Notes: generated by a model not told the origin, from the sequence alone. A stretch of DNA of 64,000 nucleotides from JABSSA01 sp039975755 (GCA_039975755.1 JBDWGM010000110.1:23269-87268); one strand, 5' to 3'; numbered from the stretch's first letter, positions 1 to 8,136 are shown. Made by a program: numbers and translations.

Positions 1-101
1 CGATGGCCCCATCGCATTTCAGGCATGCGACCCAATTGCATCCTAGGCCGCCCTCAGGCGATCGCTCGGGTGTTCTGACTGTATGGTCTACGGCGTGTCC
101 A

Positions 102-129
102 CACTGGCCCCAATGGAATGAGGCCAGTG
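102..129 (-). terminator. Stem-loop downstream of the carbonic anhydrase gene
   Basis: CACTGGCC (102-109) pairs perfectly with GGCCAGTG (122-129) around a 12-base loop. It lies 23 bases past the stop of the minus-strand carbonic anhydrase gene, where a transcript end is expected. No T-run follows in the minus direction, so it could equally be an mRNA-stabilising hairpin. I see no gene in bases 1-151. Confidence 0.3.
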
Positions 130-151
130 ATGAATTTGGATCCTGCACCGC

Positions 152-1003
152 TTAGTTAAAAGGCGAAAGCAATGCAGGGTTCATGACAAGGTTACGCACG
201 CCATGCGCGTGGTCTTCGGCAAAAATGTTGTCGGAATACCATGCATCAACGGATAGGATGTCGACTTTGATGACATCGGGGCGCACAGACCAGCTGACCT
301 GAAGCGGGGAGCCTTTTTCGTTATAGCTCGGACCAGTCGTGGACCCATCATAGGCAATGGGTTGGCCTGTATCAGATGGCAGGTTTGGCGCCTGCCAATA
401 TCCGTTCACCTGTTCCACAGCAGCCAGATCAACAAAGCTGTGCGCGGCGCGATCATTGACCAAAACCATGACCTGCGTTTCAACACGCAATTGCGGATTG
501 CCGATTGAATCTGACAGGCACGATCCCAAGGTCGGGCCAGGTTGGATTTGCGCAGTGCTGTGAACATAGTGCACTTCGATTGTCATGCCGGGCTCAAGCA
601 GACCTTTGTCCCCTTTGCCGATTGGCGCATCAATCGGCGCAAGCTCGGCTTCGGTCAGCGAACCGTCATAGCCATATCCGGTGCCGTATCCTTTGCCGTT
701 GCCGTTCCCCAAAAAGGTTGTGAACTGGCCGCCGCGGTGCTCAGCACCTTCGTGGAAATGGATGTTGCACAAGTTCATTTCGCTATACGCCGGAGCCGCC
801 GCAAAGCTGCGCGCGTTCTCACCAATATTCGATGTCAGATCGCGCGGCGCTTGTGGCCCGAAACCAGCACCGTCCGTGCTTGCGGCAAGTGCTGCGCGCT
901 GTGCGGCAATAACATCGTCACCAACATCCTCAATCTGTTTGGCAAAAGTTGCAGTCGCAACAACCGCGATGCCAACTGCAATCGAAATACTATTACTATT
1001 CAT
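152..1003 (-). CDS. Delta-class carbonic anhydrase, exported
   Basis: Predicted zinc enzyme interconverting CO2 and bicarbonate, probably in the periplasm. The start is firm: GGAGGAAACA directly precedes the ATG. Residues 1-21 form a hydrophobic signal-like segment. The family signature is the histidine cluster IHFHEGAEHRGG around residues 81-92 (H82, H84, H89). A second histidine pair (H145, H148) lies in EVHYVHS. C79 and C162 could form a disulfide, as suits an exported protein. A glycine-rich loop (about 100-114) sits between the halves. Known from the family: delta carbonic anhydrases were first described in diatoms, and relatives occur in Roseobacter genomes. The assignment rests on my recall of the histidine motif, not on a search. 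The alternative is an uncharacterised metal-binding secreted protein. The gene is monocistronic, with a 14-bp palindrome 67 bases upstream that may be an operator. Confidence 0.7.
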   Translation of the reverse strand: MNSNSISIAVGIAVVATATFAKQIEDVGDDVIAAQRAALAASTDGAGFGPQAPRDLTSNIGENARSFAAAPAYSEMNLCNIHFHEGAEHRGGQFTTFLGNGNGKGYGTGYGYDGSLTEAELAPIDAPIGKGDKGLLEPGMTIEVHYVHSTAQIQPGPTLGSCLSDSIGNPQLRVETQVMVLVNDRAAHSFVDLAAVEQVNGYWQAPNLPSDTGQPIAYDGSTTGPSYNEKGSPLQVSWSVRPDVIKVDILSVDAWYSDNIFAEDHAHGVRNLVMNPALLSPFN

Positions 1004-1585
1004 TGTTTCCTCCCGGTTGGTCTGATCTCATCAATGAAAACGATACCAGATTCTTTGCTGTTTTTTCATCGGTTTATAAACCGGTCAACGGATTCGTGCC
1101 ACGTTCCCTTTGAAGAAGGCGGTTTGACTGAAACACGTTGTCGTTATCCCACGAAATTCGCCACTTTGTTCATGCTTGTTTTTACGCTTACTATCATAGG
1201 TTTAGCGGCGGCGTCATTTTGAACGCACCCGATAAGGCAACCTCAAAACCCAGTCTCAACCGGGCGTCCTAAACGGTGCAAAACGCGCTGCCTTTTATGT
1301 CGTTGATGGCAATTGAGCGTCTCACCCGGATGGAACCTTGCCAGATCGACCCTGACCTAATCGCCCGAATCCAAATGCGTGTCTTCTCAAGACGATCACC
1401 GCCTGCCAAGCGTCCAGCGCCGCCAATCAACACGAACGATCACACGACCATCCGGCGCAGCATTCACGCGCCCATGACACTGCGCCCAAACGCCCGCCAC
1501 TGACGTTGCGGCGGCATCCTGCTTTGCACTCTTCCTTAACGTCCAGAGTATGGTTAAAAGCGCGGATCAATCAGGAGTATACACA
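1004..1585. other. Intergenic stretch, no gene supported
   Basis: This 582-base region lies between the carbonic anhydrase gene (leaving leftwards) and the SleB lipoprotein gene (leaving rightwards), so it should carry both promoters. The only clear structure is the palindrome at 1070-1083. A 75-codon open frame at 1276-1503 has no Shine-Dalgarno and an unusual proline/arginine-rich composition, and I do not believe it. Confidence 0.6.
1070..1083. promoter_or_regulatory. Perfect 14-bp palindrome upstream of carbonic anhydrase
   Basis: CGGTTTATAAACCG reads the same on both strands and ends 67 bases before the carbonic anhydrase ATG. A perfect AT-centred palindrome at promoter distance is typical of a dimeric repressor or activator site. 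The regulator is unknown, and a chance occurrence is possible. Confidence 0.35.
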
Positions 1586-2113
1586 GTGCAGAATTCCAGC
1601 TCAAAAAAGGGACTGACATTGGCTTTGGTCACGGCGTGCGGTCTTGCTGGGTGTTCCACACGCCAATCACCGGCGCCGGAGATACCGACGGCATCAGCAA
1701 CAGACATCAATTGCATGGCGCGGGCGATGTTTTTTGAATCAAACCGCTCCAGCCGGGACGGGATGATAGCGGTGGGCACTGTCGTGATGAACCGCGTGCG
1801 ATCCGAGGAATTCCCAAACACTGTGTGCGCGGTGGTGGGCCAGAAAAACCAATTTGCACCGGGTGTTTTGACCAAACCTCTAAGCGGTCAGGGGACGGCC
1901 CTGGCCGAGGCGTCTGCATCCGCCGTTCTGGCCGGCGAAAGACACCCGAATGTTGTGCGTGCAAGGTTCTTTCACGCCGCTTGGTTTGACGCCAATTTCA
2001 ACAATATCCACTATGTCCTGACGGCCGGTGGCAACGCTTTTTATGAAAAGCGGCGACCAGAAAATGTGACCACACCGAACCCGCTCCCGCCGACTGAAGG
2101 GATAACAGGCTAG
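1586..2113 (+). CDS. SleB-type cell wall hydrolase, lipoprotein
   Basis: Predicted peptidoglycan hydrolase of the SleB / Hydrolase_2 family, anchored as a lipoprotein. The start chosen is GTG at 1586, because AGGAG sits at 1573-1577 at ideal spacing. An in-frame ATG 36 bases upstream has no ribosome site. From the GTG the protein opens with a lysine-containing n-region, a hydrophobic core and the lipobox LAGC, giving lipidation about 20 residues in. The catalytic domain covers roughly the last 130 residues. It contains the family pattern ARAMFFESNRSSRDG followed by VGTVVMNRV, in which the Glu after FF is the expected catalytic acid. An FHAAWF segment matches the second half of the domain. At 175 residues it is short but complete. 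A second SleB-domain gene lies at 47351-47974, so the genome has at least two. Transcribed alone. Confidence 0.85.
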   Translation: MQNSSSKKGLTLALVTACGLAGCSTRQSPAPEIPTASATDINCMARAMFFESNRSSRDGMIAVGTVVMNRVRSEEFPNTVCAVVGQKNQFAPGVLTKPLSGQGTALAEASASAVLAGERHPNVVRARFFHAAWFDANFNNIHYVLTAGGNAFYEKRRPENVTTPNPLPPTEGITG

Positions 2114-2453
2114 GCGCGCGAGGCGCGCTTGCGCAAACGATCCTCTGTTGACGGTCTTTCAAAAGCTTGAGCTCATAGGGCCTGTGGATGGCTAAGAGTA
2201 GGTTTGAACGTCAACCGAGGGCAGCCAACGTAGCAGAAATCAATGCAACCGATGCCGATCCGTGTTTTGGTGAGTACTTGCGGAACAGCCTGAAAATTAA
2301 GCGCCGCGATGTATTTTGGAGCGCCTCGGATAATGCGCCCGCCAAAAGAACGCGAATAGGCCGTTATTGAGCAAGCACACCAAGGCGAAAACAGGCGAGG
2401 TTGTGCCACTGACCTAACTACAATTGACCTTGAACAAAATGACGTGGAAAATG

Positions 2454-2469
2454 TTAACTAACGTTTAAC
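2454..2469 (+). promoter_or_regulatory. CtrA-type box (TTAA-N7-TTAAC)
   Basis: TTAA (2454-2457), seven bases, then TTAAC (2465-2469) is an exact match to the full binding site of the alphaproteobacterial response regulator CtrA. It is about 200 bases upstream of the Hint gene, which is far for a core promoter but compatible with a long leader. In Roseobacter-type bacteria CtrA controls motility, gene transfer agents and envelope genes. Binding is an inference from the motif alone. Confidence 0.45.
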
Positions 2470-2609
2470 GCGAAAACAGCAATTGGATTGGCCACAGAAA
2501 CGATAGGTAGCGCCGAGGAAGTCGTTGGTAAATCATGGAAAATCAATGGTCTACCATCCGAAATATTGCTGCGCCGACGTTAAATGTAAATGTCAGAATA
2601 ATGCCACAT

Positions 2610-2641
2610 TTGAGTGATATTCCAACAACTTGAGTGGTATT
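2610..2641 (+). repeat. Direct repeat immediately upstream of the Hint gene
   Basis: TTGAGTGATATT (2610-2621) recurs as TTGAGTGGTATT (2630-2641) with one mismatch and a 20-base period, about two helical turns. It lies 25-56 bases before the Hint start codon, in the leader or core promoter. Tandem sites on the same DNA face suggest cooperative regulator binding. Confidence 0.35.
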
Positions 2642-2665
2642 TAAGTAAAAGTTGAGGAATTTCTG

Positions 2666-3679
2666 ATGGTAGCAAGAACCTTTTTTGCGTTTGATAACGA
2701 CGCGCTGCTCGACAACACGACAGGCAATGGGATCATCAACAATTCGGCTACTCCGGATGGGAGAACCTTCGTCTACAGCAGTGGTGACGGTGTTGAAGTT
2801 ACGCTCGATGACACTGCCGGCGACATGGATACTTTTGAGGACGGCGCCGCCGCCGGTCATGTTATCACAGATGGCGGCGGGCTTGTTGCCAACGGCCAGA
2901 CAGTCGAATCCGAGTCAGTGATTGAGCTCCGAGCGTTGGACGTCAACGGAGACGAAGTTGGCCCAACGATTACCATTTATGTTTTCTCGCAAGGTGGGGT
3001 TACTGGTGATGTTTGGGGCTTTTCTTCAGACGGGGAATTAGTTGACGGTACGACTTATGTCAAAACTGGCGGCAGCAATGCCGGTAGCTCAGTCTACGAT
3101 GATTTTATAGCGTGTTTTGCCGAAGGCACACGAGTCAAATCGCGGGATGGCTTTGTGCGCGTCGAAGACATTGAGGTCGGGCAAATGCTCTGGACCCAGG
3201 ACGCGGGATATCAGCCTGTCAAATGGACGTCTTCGGCCACCGTCGAAGGCAAGGGTAACTTTGCTCCTGTTGTCTTTGCTCCGGGGTCTGTCGGAAATGC
3301 CGAAGAGTTGATCGTGTCCCAACAGCATCGTATGTGGTTGTCAGATCCATCCCTCGAGCTGTTATTTGACGCGCCTGATATCTTTGTGCCGGCCAAACAT
3401 CTCGTTGGCTTGCCCGGCGTGGAATTGCGTCCGACAGAACAAATCACATACTGCCATTTCATGTTCGACAAGCATCACGTCGTACTTGCCAATGGTGCGC
3501 TGAGCGAGAGCTTTTTCCTTGGTGATTCAGCTCTCAGTACATTGGAAAGCAACGCAAAAATTGAATTGCTGTCGCTGTTTCCGTCACTGCGCGAAGGTAT
3601 CGACTCATTTGGCGGTACATCCGCAATGACATTGAATGCGAAAGAAGCAAAAGTTCTGCGTGCAGCGTTAGCGGCGTAG
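2666..3679 (+). CDS. Hint (Hedgehog/intein-type) domain protein
   Basis: A 337-residue protein with a beta-rich, acidic N-terminal half and a Hint_2-type domain from about residue 148 to 300. The Hint start is visible as ACFAEGTRVKSRDG with the nucleophile-position Cys150. It is followed by VEDIEVGQMLWTQD (typical of the block after the first beta-hairpin) and LIVSQQHRMWL with H221. Proteins of this class can self-cleave at the Hint cysteine. In Roseobacters many are large secreted proteins that carry the domain near the C-terminus. No classical signal peptide is seen, so type I secretion is possible, although no RTX nonapeptide repeats are present. The N-terminal 145 residues match nothing I recognise. 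The start ATG has GAGGAA at suitable spacing. A CtrA-type box and a direct repeat lie upstream. Function unknown. Confidence 0.85.
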   Translation: MVARTFFAFDNDALLDNTTGNGIINNSATPDGRTFVYSSGDGVEVTLDDTAGDMDTFEDGAAAGHVITDGGGLVANGQTVESESVIELRALDVNGDEVGPTITIYVFSQGGVTGDVWGFSSDGELVDGTTYVKTGGSNAGSSVYDDFIACFAEGTRVKSRDGFVRVEDIEVGQMLWTQDAGYQPVKWTSSATVEGKGNFAPVVFAPGSVGNAEELIVSQQHRMWLSDPSLELLFDAPDIFVPAKHLVGLPGVELRPTEQITYCHFMFDKHHVVLANGALSESFFLGDSALSTLESNAKIELLSLFPSLREGIDSFGGTSAMTLNAKEAKVLRAALAA

Positions 3680-3910
3680 TCAGAAAAAGCTTCACGTTCC
3701 CCCGCCCAATTTCTTGGCTCAAGATCGACGCGCTTGTTTAGTGCGCCGGTCTAGCGTGCGTGGGAATACGTCTCGTTTGGAACAAGAAGGTCATCCGCTC
3801 ACAGCGTCAAATCAGTGCTCTGATCATCCGTTTCAGGCGGATGGGGCAGGCATACGGATCGGGGCAAGCCCTTGCACAGGGGTTGACGGTTTTAAAATCC
3901 ACCGAAGATC

Positions 3911-3940
3911 AAAAAATGGGCCGCCCAAAACGAGCGGCCC
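3911..3940 (-). terminator. Intrinsic terminator of the DUF3179 gene
   Basis: On the minus strand a seven-pair GC stem (GGGCCGC at 3918-3924 with GCGGCCC at 3934-3940) is followed directly by six T residues (the A-run at 3911-3916 on the plus strand). This is a textbook rho-independent terminator about 75 bases past the DUF3179 stop. Confidence 0.8.
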
Positions 3941-3985
3941 ATCTCAATCATCTCTCATCCGATCCTTAGAACCTAGGATGTCCCT

Positions 3986-4007
3986 TGTGGGCACGCAGGT
4001 GCCCACA
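3986..4007 (-). terminator. Perfect 9-bp stem-loop after DUF3179
   Basis: TGTGGGCAC (3986-3994) and GTGCCCACA (3999-4007) pair perfectly around a four-base loop, nine bases beyond the DUF3179 stop codon. There is no T-run, so it may protect the mRNA 3' end rather than terminate, with the true terminator further on at 3911-3940. Confidence 0.4.
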
Positions 4008-4015
4008 GAAGCGCA

Positions 4016-5383
4016 TTACTGCGTCCACAACTCCGTTTCGGGATGGAATTGGGACCAAGCGAACCAAAACGCCTGGTGGCTTCCCAGATCAGACCCATCT
4101 GCATCGACGGCTCTGATCCCGCCCGCGTCAAGCTCTAAACGTACGTTTTCGAATGCGATCTCATCGCCGCGTTTCAGCGCCACAAAAGCTGTGCTTCTTT
4201 GAAAGGCGACCGGTCGACCCGATGCAGTCACGACCCCAATGATATCTTCATGTACGGACAACCGTGGATCGACATTCCCAACAGGGAAAATCGGACCATT
4301 GGCGTCGCGCCCATTCCGAAAATCTGGATCACGCCCAAGCGCATATCGTTCAAGCAGAACAGTTGTTTCAGGATGTTCCTTTTTCCAGGTGCCCCAATCC
4401 GTCGTAATCACGGTTGCCTGTTCAAGCTGCACTTTCTTTTCGGCCAATGGACCCGTCACAGCATGACCCAAAAACGTATCAAAGACCGAATACGTCTGCA
4501 GATCGTACATCACCTTATTCGACCGGCTCAGCAATCCAGACGTGCGCAAGATCGGGCGTTCAATACCGACAGCCAGACCATCAGTGAAATATGCCTGTGC
4601 AGCACCGCACAAGGTGCAATACGGAATACCAAGATCGCGCCCGCCAAGGGTATCATTCACCATCTCGCGCACTTCCATGATGCGGCGAGGGTAGGCGCGG
4701 TATTCACCGTTCACTTCGACACCAAAAACAATGTCATCATCTTTCAGCCATGTCGCATCTTCGGCGCTGCTGACCTCTGGATTATCGGCGGCGGGGATGC
4801 AATTGCACCGGTCGTCCGTCGTGTCATAGGGGCGATCATCGATCAGAACGCCACCCCATGACACGATGCGCCAATCGATATCCCCTTCGACAAAGATCTT
4901 TTCCCACCCCGGAACAATGCCTGTGAAAATGGCGCGCTTGGTCTTGAGATAATCCGGAGGGGCCGGAATATCCCAAGCCAGCAGGTGATCTGTGACATTG
5001 CCCCAGCTGTTTTCAAACCGAAACTCTTTCCCAAGAAGCTCAGACGCCGCGTTTGTGAGCGCTTCGTTCAGTTGTGTCGAGGACGCAAACCGCATCATAT
5101 CGCTGATCAGCCAGACCAATCGCGGATCTTTGGATTGAGCGATCTCGACCAAGGCAAGCTGTTGATTTTCATCCCAAGTGGAAAACGCCACACTGTCGAC
5201 AAACGCAACGCGCACAGCGAATTGCATGGCCGCGGAAAGAGGCCCCTCTGGGACTGCCGGAGGCGATCCGAATTCATCCGTCACATAGCTGGGCAATGAG
5301 TCCGAGCTTTGCGCGTGCACTCCGACTGAGAAGAGCAGGCCAGCCGACAGAAACAGCGCCAAGGTTAGTGAGCGGAGAAGCAT
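4016..5383 (-). CDS. DUF3179 domain protein, exported
   Basis: Exported protein of the DUF3179 family, whose biochemical role is unknown. I chose the ATG at 5383 because it gives a clean signal peptide (MLLRSLTLALFLSAG then HAQ cleavage site). The reading frame continues 114 bases upstream without a ribosome site. The mature part is about 430 residues. A helical N-terminal region (about 25-140) precedes the DUF3179 core. The core has the segment GIPYCTLCGAAQAYF, with two cysteines spaced like a thioredoxin-type or metal site, and an additional DRCNCIP motif earlier. Later motifs include LLSRSNKVMYD and DTFLGHAVTG. Transcribed alone and ended by a strong terminator. Relatives are common in Rhodobacterales and haloarchaea. 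Confidence 0.8.
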   Translation of the reverse strand: MLLRSLTLALFLSAGLLFSVGVHAQSSDSLPSYVTDEFGSPPAVPEGPLSAAMQFAVRVAFVDSVAFSTWDENQQLALVEIAQSKDPRLVWLISDMMRFASSTQLNEALTNAASELLGKEFRFENSWGNVTDHLLAWDIPAPPDYLKTKRAIFTGIVPGWEKIFVEGDIDWRIVSWGGVLIDDRPYDTTDDRCNCIPAADNPEVSSAEDATWLKDDDIVFGVEVNGEYRAYPRRIMEVREMVNDTLGGRDLGIPYCTLCGAAQAYFTDGLAVGIERPILRTSGLLSRSNKVMYDLQTYSVFDTFLGHAVTGPLAEKKVQLEQATVITTDWGTWKKEHPETTVLLERYALGRDPDFRNGRDANGPIFPVGNVDPRLSVHEDIIGVVTASGRPVAFQRSTAFVALKRGDEIAFENVRLELDAGGIRAVDADGSDLGSHQAFWFAWSQFHPETELWTQ

Positions 5384-5695
5384 GCTAGGTATCTTCACTG
5401 TGGCCGATCCTTCATCTTTGACAATTCCAAAATCGCGCTCGTTCGAGGGGCATATCATCCTGCGCGCAAGCACACAGACAGCACCGCCTCCCGCCAAGCG
5501 CTCAGGCTCAACTTACGTCAAACGAGTATCGGTTGGACAACGACATCTCATCACGTTTGTATCAGTAATCCTGCAAGGATTGACCGTGTCCGAAACGGAC
5601 CCGCCATTCCGCACAATCTGTATCGAGGTCAGCAATGCGGACTTTTGAGGACCCGTCCGGAACCGCAAAAGAGCGTCACTCACTGTAACGGATAG
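5384..5695. other. Intergenic region, nothing convincing
   Basis: This 312-base gap lies between two minus-strand genes. A five-pair hairpin (GTCCG-AAA-CGGAC, 5588-5600) is the only structure seen. The promoter of the DUF3179 gene should lie here, but no clear -35/-10 pair is recognisable. Confidence 0.5.
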
Positions 5696-6463
5696 CTACT
5701 TTTGGGGAGGTTTTTGAAACCTAATACCGCCTACGTTTTTCGAAGGTTCCAATTGTCGAAGCAAAGTCTGTTGCTGCACCGGATTTACGAACCTAAATAT
5801 CCCATCTTCTCGCAAGACCGCCAAGATAGCCGGATTATCAAGGTCTGGCTCAAGGTGCTTGATCGTATGAAGTGTATTCCCGAACAAGAGCAGTGGTACC
5901 ATGGACGGCGCCCTAAACAAAGCAAAGGGTCCTGTTAGGCCTTCGTCACCGTATGTCGCGGCGAAGGATTCGAGCTGCACCATCTTTTCTTCCAGCTCGA
6001 GCACCAATTGGTTTTCCGATCCTGATGACGTCGTTTGCTTGCGGGCTTCTTCAAGTGCGATCAGATACCTTTCCCGCATTGTGTCGCTAAGAACGTCCAT
6101 TGTTCTTAACTCACTGTCTGTTCGCAAAAGACCTGCCAAAGCAGCGAGTTTTTCTGGAGTGTAGACGGAAAGATACTTTTCCGCGGTTCGTGCCAGAATG
6201 CGGTCAATGTAATGCGCAACGTCATCATCAGGGATTAAGTCAATGAACCGTTCCCTATCGATTAGGTCGATTCCGAGTTCCGAGAGAGGGCGGTAGTAAA
6301 CGGTTACGAGAGCGTCTTTAATCTGCTCTTCTAACGCTTCTAGCTCGGCTGGTTCGAAGTACCGCTGAGCGGCGTATGCAGCATCAGCTTCAGGTGTTGC
6401 CAACACAACGTTGCCGCCGAGCAAACATACGGCGAGGAAAAATAGCTTCAAACAAACTCTCAT
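5696..6463 (-). CDS. Exported protein of unknown function
   Basis: A 255-residue protein with a signal peptide (MRVCLKLFFLAVCLLGG, probable cleavage after VLA). The ATG at 6463 is preferred over a TTG five codons upstream. The mature protein is helical and acidic, with leucine/glutamate-rich segments (PAELEALEEQ, LVLELEEKMVQLE) that could form a short coiled coil near residues 150-170. The pattern of a helical region that counts active termini (SVYTPEKLAALAGLL) loosely recalls the DUF2059 type. I do not recognise a family with confidence. It stands alone, with over 300 bases on each side. Confidence 0.6.
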   Translation of the reverse strand: MRVCLKLFFLAVCLLGGNVVLATPEADAAYAAQRYFEPAELEALEEQIKDALVTVYYRPLSELGIDLIDRERFIDLIPDDDVAHYIDRILARTAEKYLSVYTPEKLAALAGLLRTDSELRTMDVLSDTMRERYLIALEEARKQTTSSGSENQLVLELEEKMVQLESFAATYGDEGLTGPFALFRAPSMVPLLLFGNTLHTIKHLEPDLDNPAILAVLREDGIFRFVNPVQQQTLLRQLEPSKNVGGIRFQKPPQK

Positions 6464-7042
6464 AGAATGACGACCCAAATTAAACCGAAACTGGTCTAAG
6501 CAAGGTCATAGCTTATGAGAGGTTTGCGGCCTTTTTTTGACAATGCGCGCCTGTGTAAAAAATTTGTTCACTTCACGCCCGCAAATTCAACTTTTGCGAG
6601 ATGCGGCATTTCGGTTGTTTTGGGTTCGAAGGAGACGAAGGGAGAAGCTCTTTTCGTATATCCGGCAATCCATTCGATCAAAGGATGAATCCAGAAACGT
6701 CGGTTTAGCCGGACATTTACAAGGGCTTTTAAGGGAGGAAATCGATCAAGTATGAAGGTCGTGGATCTGCACCGGTAGCACTAGGCCAATTTGCCTGAAG
6801 AGTGCTGATGACAGCCTGCAAGCCCAAGGCAAGTCGCCGAAAAACGCAGACCCTGCCATCCTGCCGGATCGCCGCCATTGGGGCAGGGCCACAGGTTCGT
6901 GACTTTCATATAACTAGACAGAACGAAAATGTTGCCCTAGCGTTTTGGTGTACGGGGCATAATCTTGATGTGATCAAGCGTGTTGAATCCCCGCATAAAA
7001 GCTGCATGCGAAAATGTGCATCGCTCGTTTGGGAGGACGAAA
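6464..7042. other. Divergent intergenic region before the TTT operon
   Basis: This 579-base region lies between the exported unknown protein and tctC. Two short open frames (6537-6755, 6802-7050) have no ribosome sites or recognisable products. The notable element is the palindrome at 6964-6978. The region must carry the promoter of the catabolic operon. No regulator gene is adjacent. Confidence 0.5.
6964..6978. promoter_or_regulatory. Palindrome upstream of the TTT operon
   Basis: CTTGAT-GTG-ATCAAG is a perfect inverted repeat ending 65 bases before the tctC start codon. Short palindromes with a central spacer and TTGAT/ATCAA arms resemble operators of dimeric HTH regulators such as the GntR family. 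It could make the operon inducible. The regulator is not identifiable from the window. Confidence 0.4.
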
Positions 7043-8056
7043 ATGAATAGAGTTTTTGGAACGTTGGTTTTTGCCGCAACGGTTATGGCTGGTGGTACGG
7101 CGTTTGCATTTGAATGCAAACGAGGGGAAGCAAGTTTTGATAAGCCGGGTGGATTTCCAGAGCGCGCGCTGACGATGGTTGTGCCGTACGGCCCTGCCGG
7201 TGGCTCCGGCCAGGTGGCTGCCGCGATGGCAGAGGCCGTGACCGAATTGACCGGCATTCCGATAAACCGCGACCACAAGCCCGGCGGGTCCGGCACCGTT
7301 GGTATGACGGCCTATATGGCCGCCCCTGCGGATGGCTACAATGTGCTTGAGCATATCGATGACGCGTCCTCCGCGCATGCACTGGACAGTTCGGTTCCAA
7401 ACCCGGCTGAAAACTTGATCCCACTGGTGACAAGCCAGGTAACGTTCAGCCAGATCTATATCCGCACCAACGAAACACGCTTCAACGACTGGGCTACCTT
7501 CGTGGAATGGGTCAAGGCGCAGGACGGCAAGGCGACCATCGCCAACGTGTCTAAAGAAGGCTCGATGGAGCGGGTGACGATGAAGTTCATCACCGACGCG
7601 ACTGGCATGACCATCCAGCAAATCTCGTTTGACAAAGGCGCACCGCGTTATGGTGCATTGCTTGGTGGTCAAGTCGATGCACTGTTCGAACAGCCGGGCG
7701 ACGTGCGCAACTTTCTGGATGCGGGCCAGTTCAAGCCGGTCTTGACGATCTTTGACGAACGCCCGGATGTGTTTGCAGATACGCCGACGCACCGCGAGAT
7801 GGGCATGGACTTTGATCCGTTGCTGCGATTCCGTGGGTTTTATGTACATGCGGATGCCCCAGCTGAGCGTGTTGAATGGCTGAAATGGGCGTTCCAGCGC
7901 GGCTATTGTGAAGACAGCTATCAGGCGTACAATGAAAGCAAATTCATGACCGTCATTGACAGCTATCGCGACACCGATGGGTCCAAAGAGCTTATCGCGC
8001 GCTCAATTGACCAGTATCGTGACGTCTATAAGGCCATGGGTCTGGACGTAAAATAA
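7043..8056 (+). CDS. tctC: TTT-family periplasmic substrate-binding protein
   Basis: Solute-binding protein of a tripartite tricarboxylate transporter, capturing an organic anion in the periplasm. The start at 7043 is set by GGGAGGA at 7031-7037 and a signal peptide (MNRVFGTLVFAATVMAGGTAFA). An upstream in-frame start would bury the signal. The mature domain opens with FPERALTMVVPYGPAGGSG, the usual TctC/Bug first-strand motif. It continues with INRDHKPGGSGTVGM and PADGYN, both diagnostic. At 337 residues it has the normal length. It heads an operon with tctB, tctA, an aldehyde dehydrogenase and a ligase, so the substrate is probably a carboxylate or sulfonate activated by that pair. A strong stem-loop follows the gene, which would favour excess binding protein. 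Confidence 0.9.
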   Translation: MNRVFGTLVFAATVMAGGTAFAFECKRGEASFDKPGGFPERALTMVVPYGPAGGSGQVAAAMAEAVTELTGIPINRDHKPGGSGTVGMTAYMAAPADGYNVLEHIDDASSAHALDSSVPNPAENLIPLVTSQVTFSQIYIRTNETRFNDWATFVEWVKAQDGKATIANVSKEGSMERVTMKFITDATGMTIQQISFDKGAPRYGALLGGQVDALFEQPGDVRNFLDAGQFKPVLTIFDERPDVFADTPTHREMGMDFDPLLRFRGFYVHADAPAERVEWLKWAFQRGYCEDSYQAYNESKFMTVIDSYRDTDGSKELIARSIDQYRDVYKAMGLDVK

Positions 8057-8075
8057 CCCACCTTGTTGGATCAAT

Positions 8076-8099
8076 GCGCGGGGCATGCGTGCCCTGCGC
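8076..8099 (+). promoter_or_regulatory. Intercistronic stem-loop between tctC and tctB
   Basis: GCGCGGGGCA (8076-8085) pairs with TGCCCTGCGC (8090-8099) over ten pairs with one G-U, loop TGCG. No T-run of termination quality follows. Its position between the binding-protein gene and the membrane genes fits the known role of such hairpins in protecting the upstream message and lowering downstream expression. Confidence 0.55.
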
Positions 8100-8136
8100 T
8101 ATTTCCTGTTTCCTTATGGGCTTGGAGGGATGAGTA

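Larger units (their letters stand above)
2114..2665. other. Long upstream region of the Hint gene
   Basis: The 552 bases between the SleB hydrolase and the Hint protein hold no convincing gene. A 60-codon frame at 2188-2370 and an opposing 78-codon frame lack ribosome sites and family resemblance. A GCGCGC-GAG-GCGCGC hairpin at 2114-2128 follows the hydrolase stop but has no T-run. The CtrA-type box (2454-2469) and a direct repeat (2610-2641) are listed separately and suggest that most of this region regulates the Hint gene. Confidence 0.5.
3680..4015. other. Convergent intergenic region
   Basis: This stretch separates the Hint gene and the DUF3179 gene, which converge here. It contains two strong hairpins that serve the minus-strand DUF3179 transcript (3986-4007 and 3911-3940). 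No terminator is evident for the Hint gene. Open frames across this stretch on the plus strand extend into the antisense of DUF3179 and look spurious. Confidence 0.6.

Noticed and set aside
542..1222. Long plus-strand open frame opposite the carbonic anhydrase
   Set aside because: It is the antisense of a well-supported gene and lacks a ribosome site and any family resemblance.
1276..1503. 75-codon open frame in the first long intergenic region
   Set aside because: No ribosome site, odd composition and no recognisable domain.
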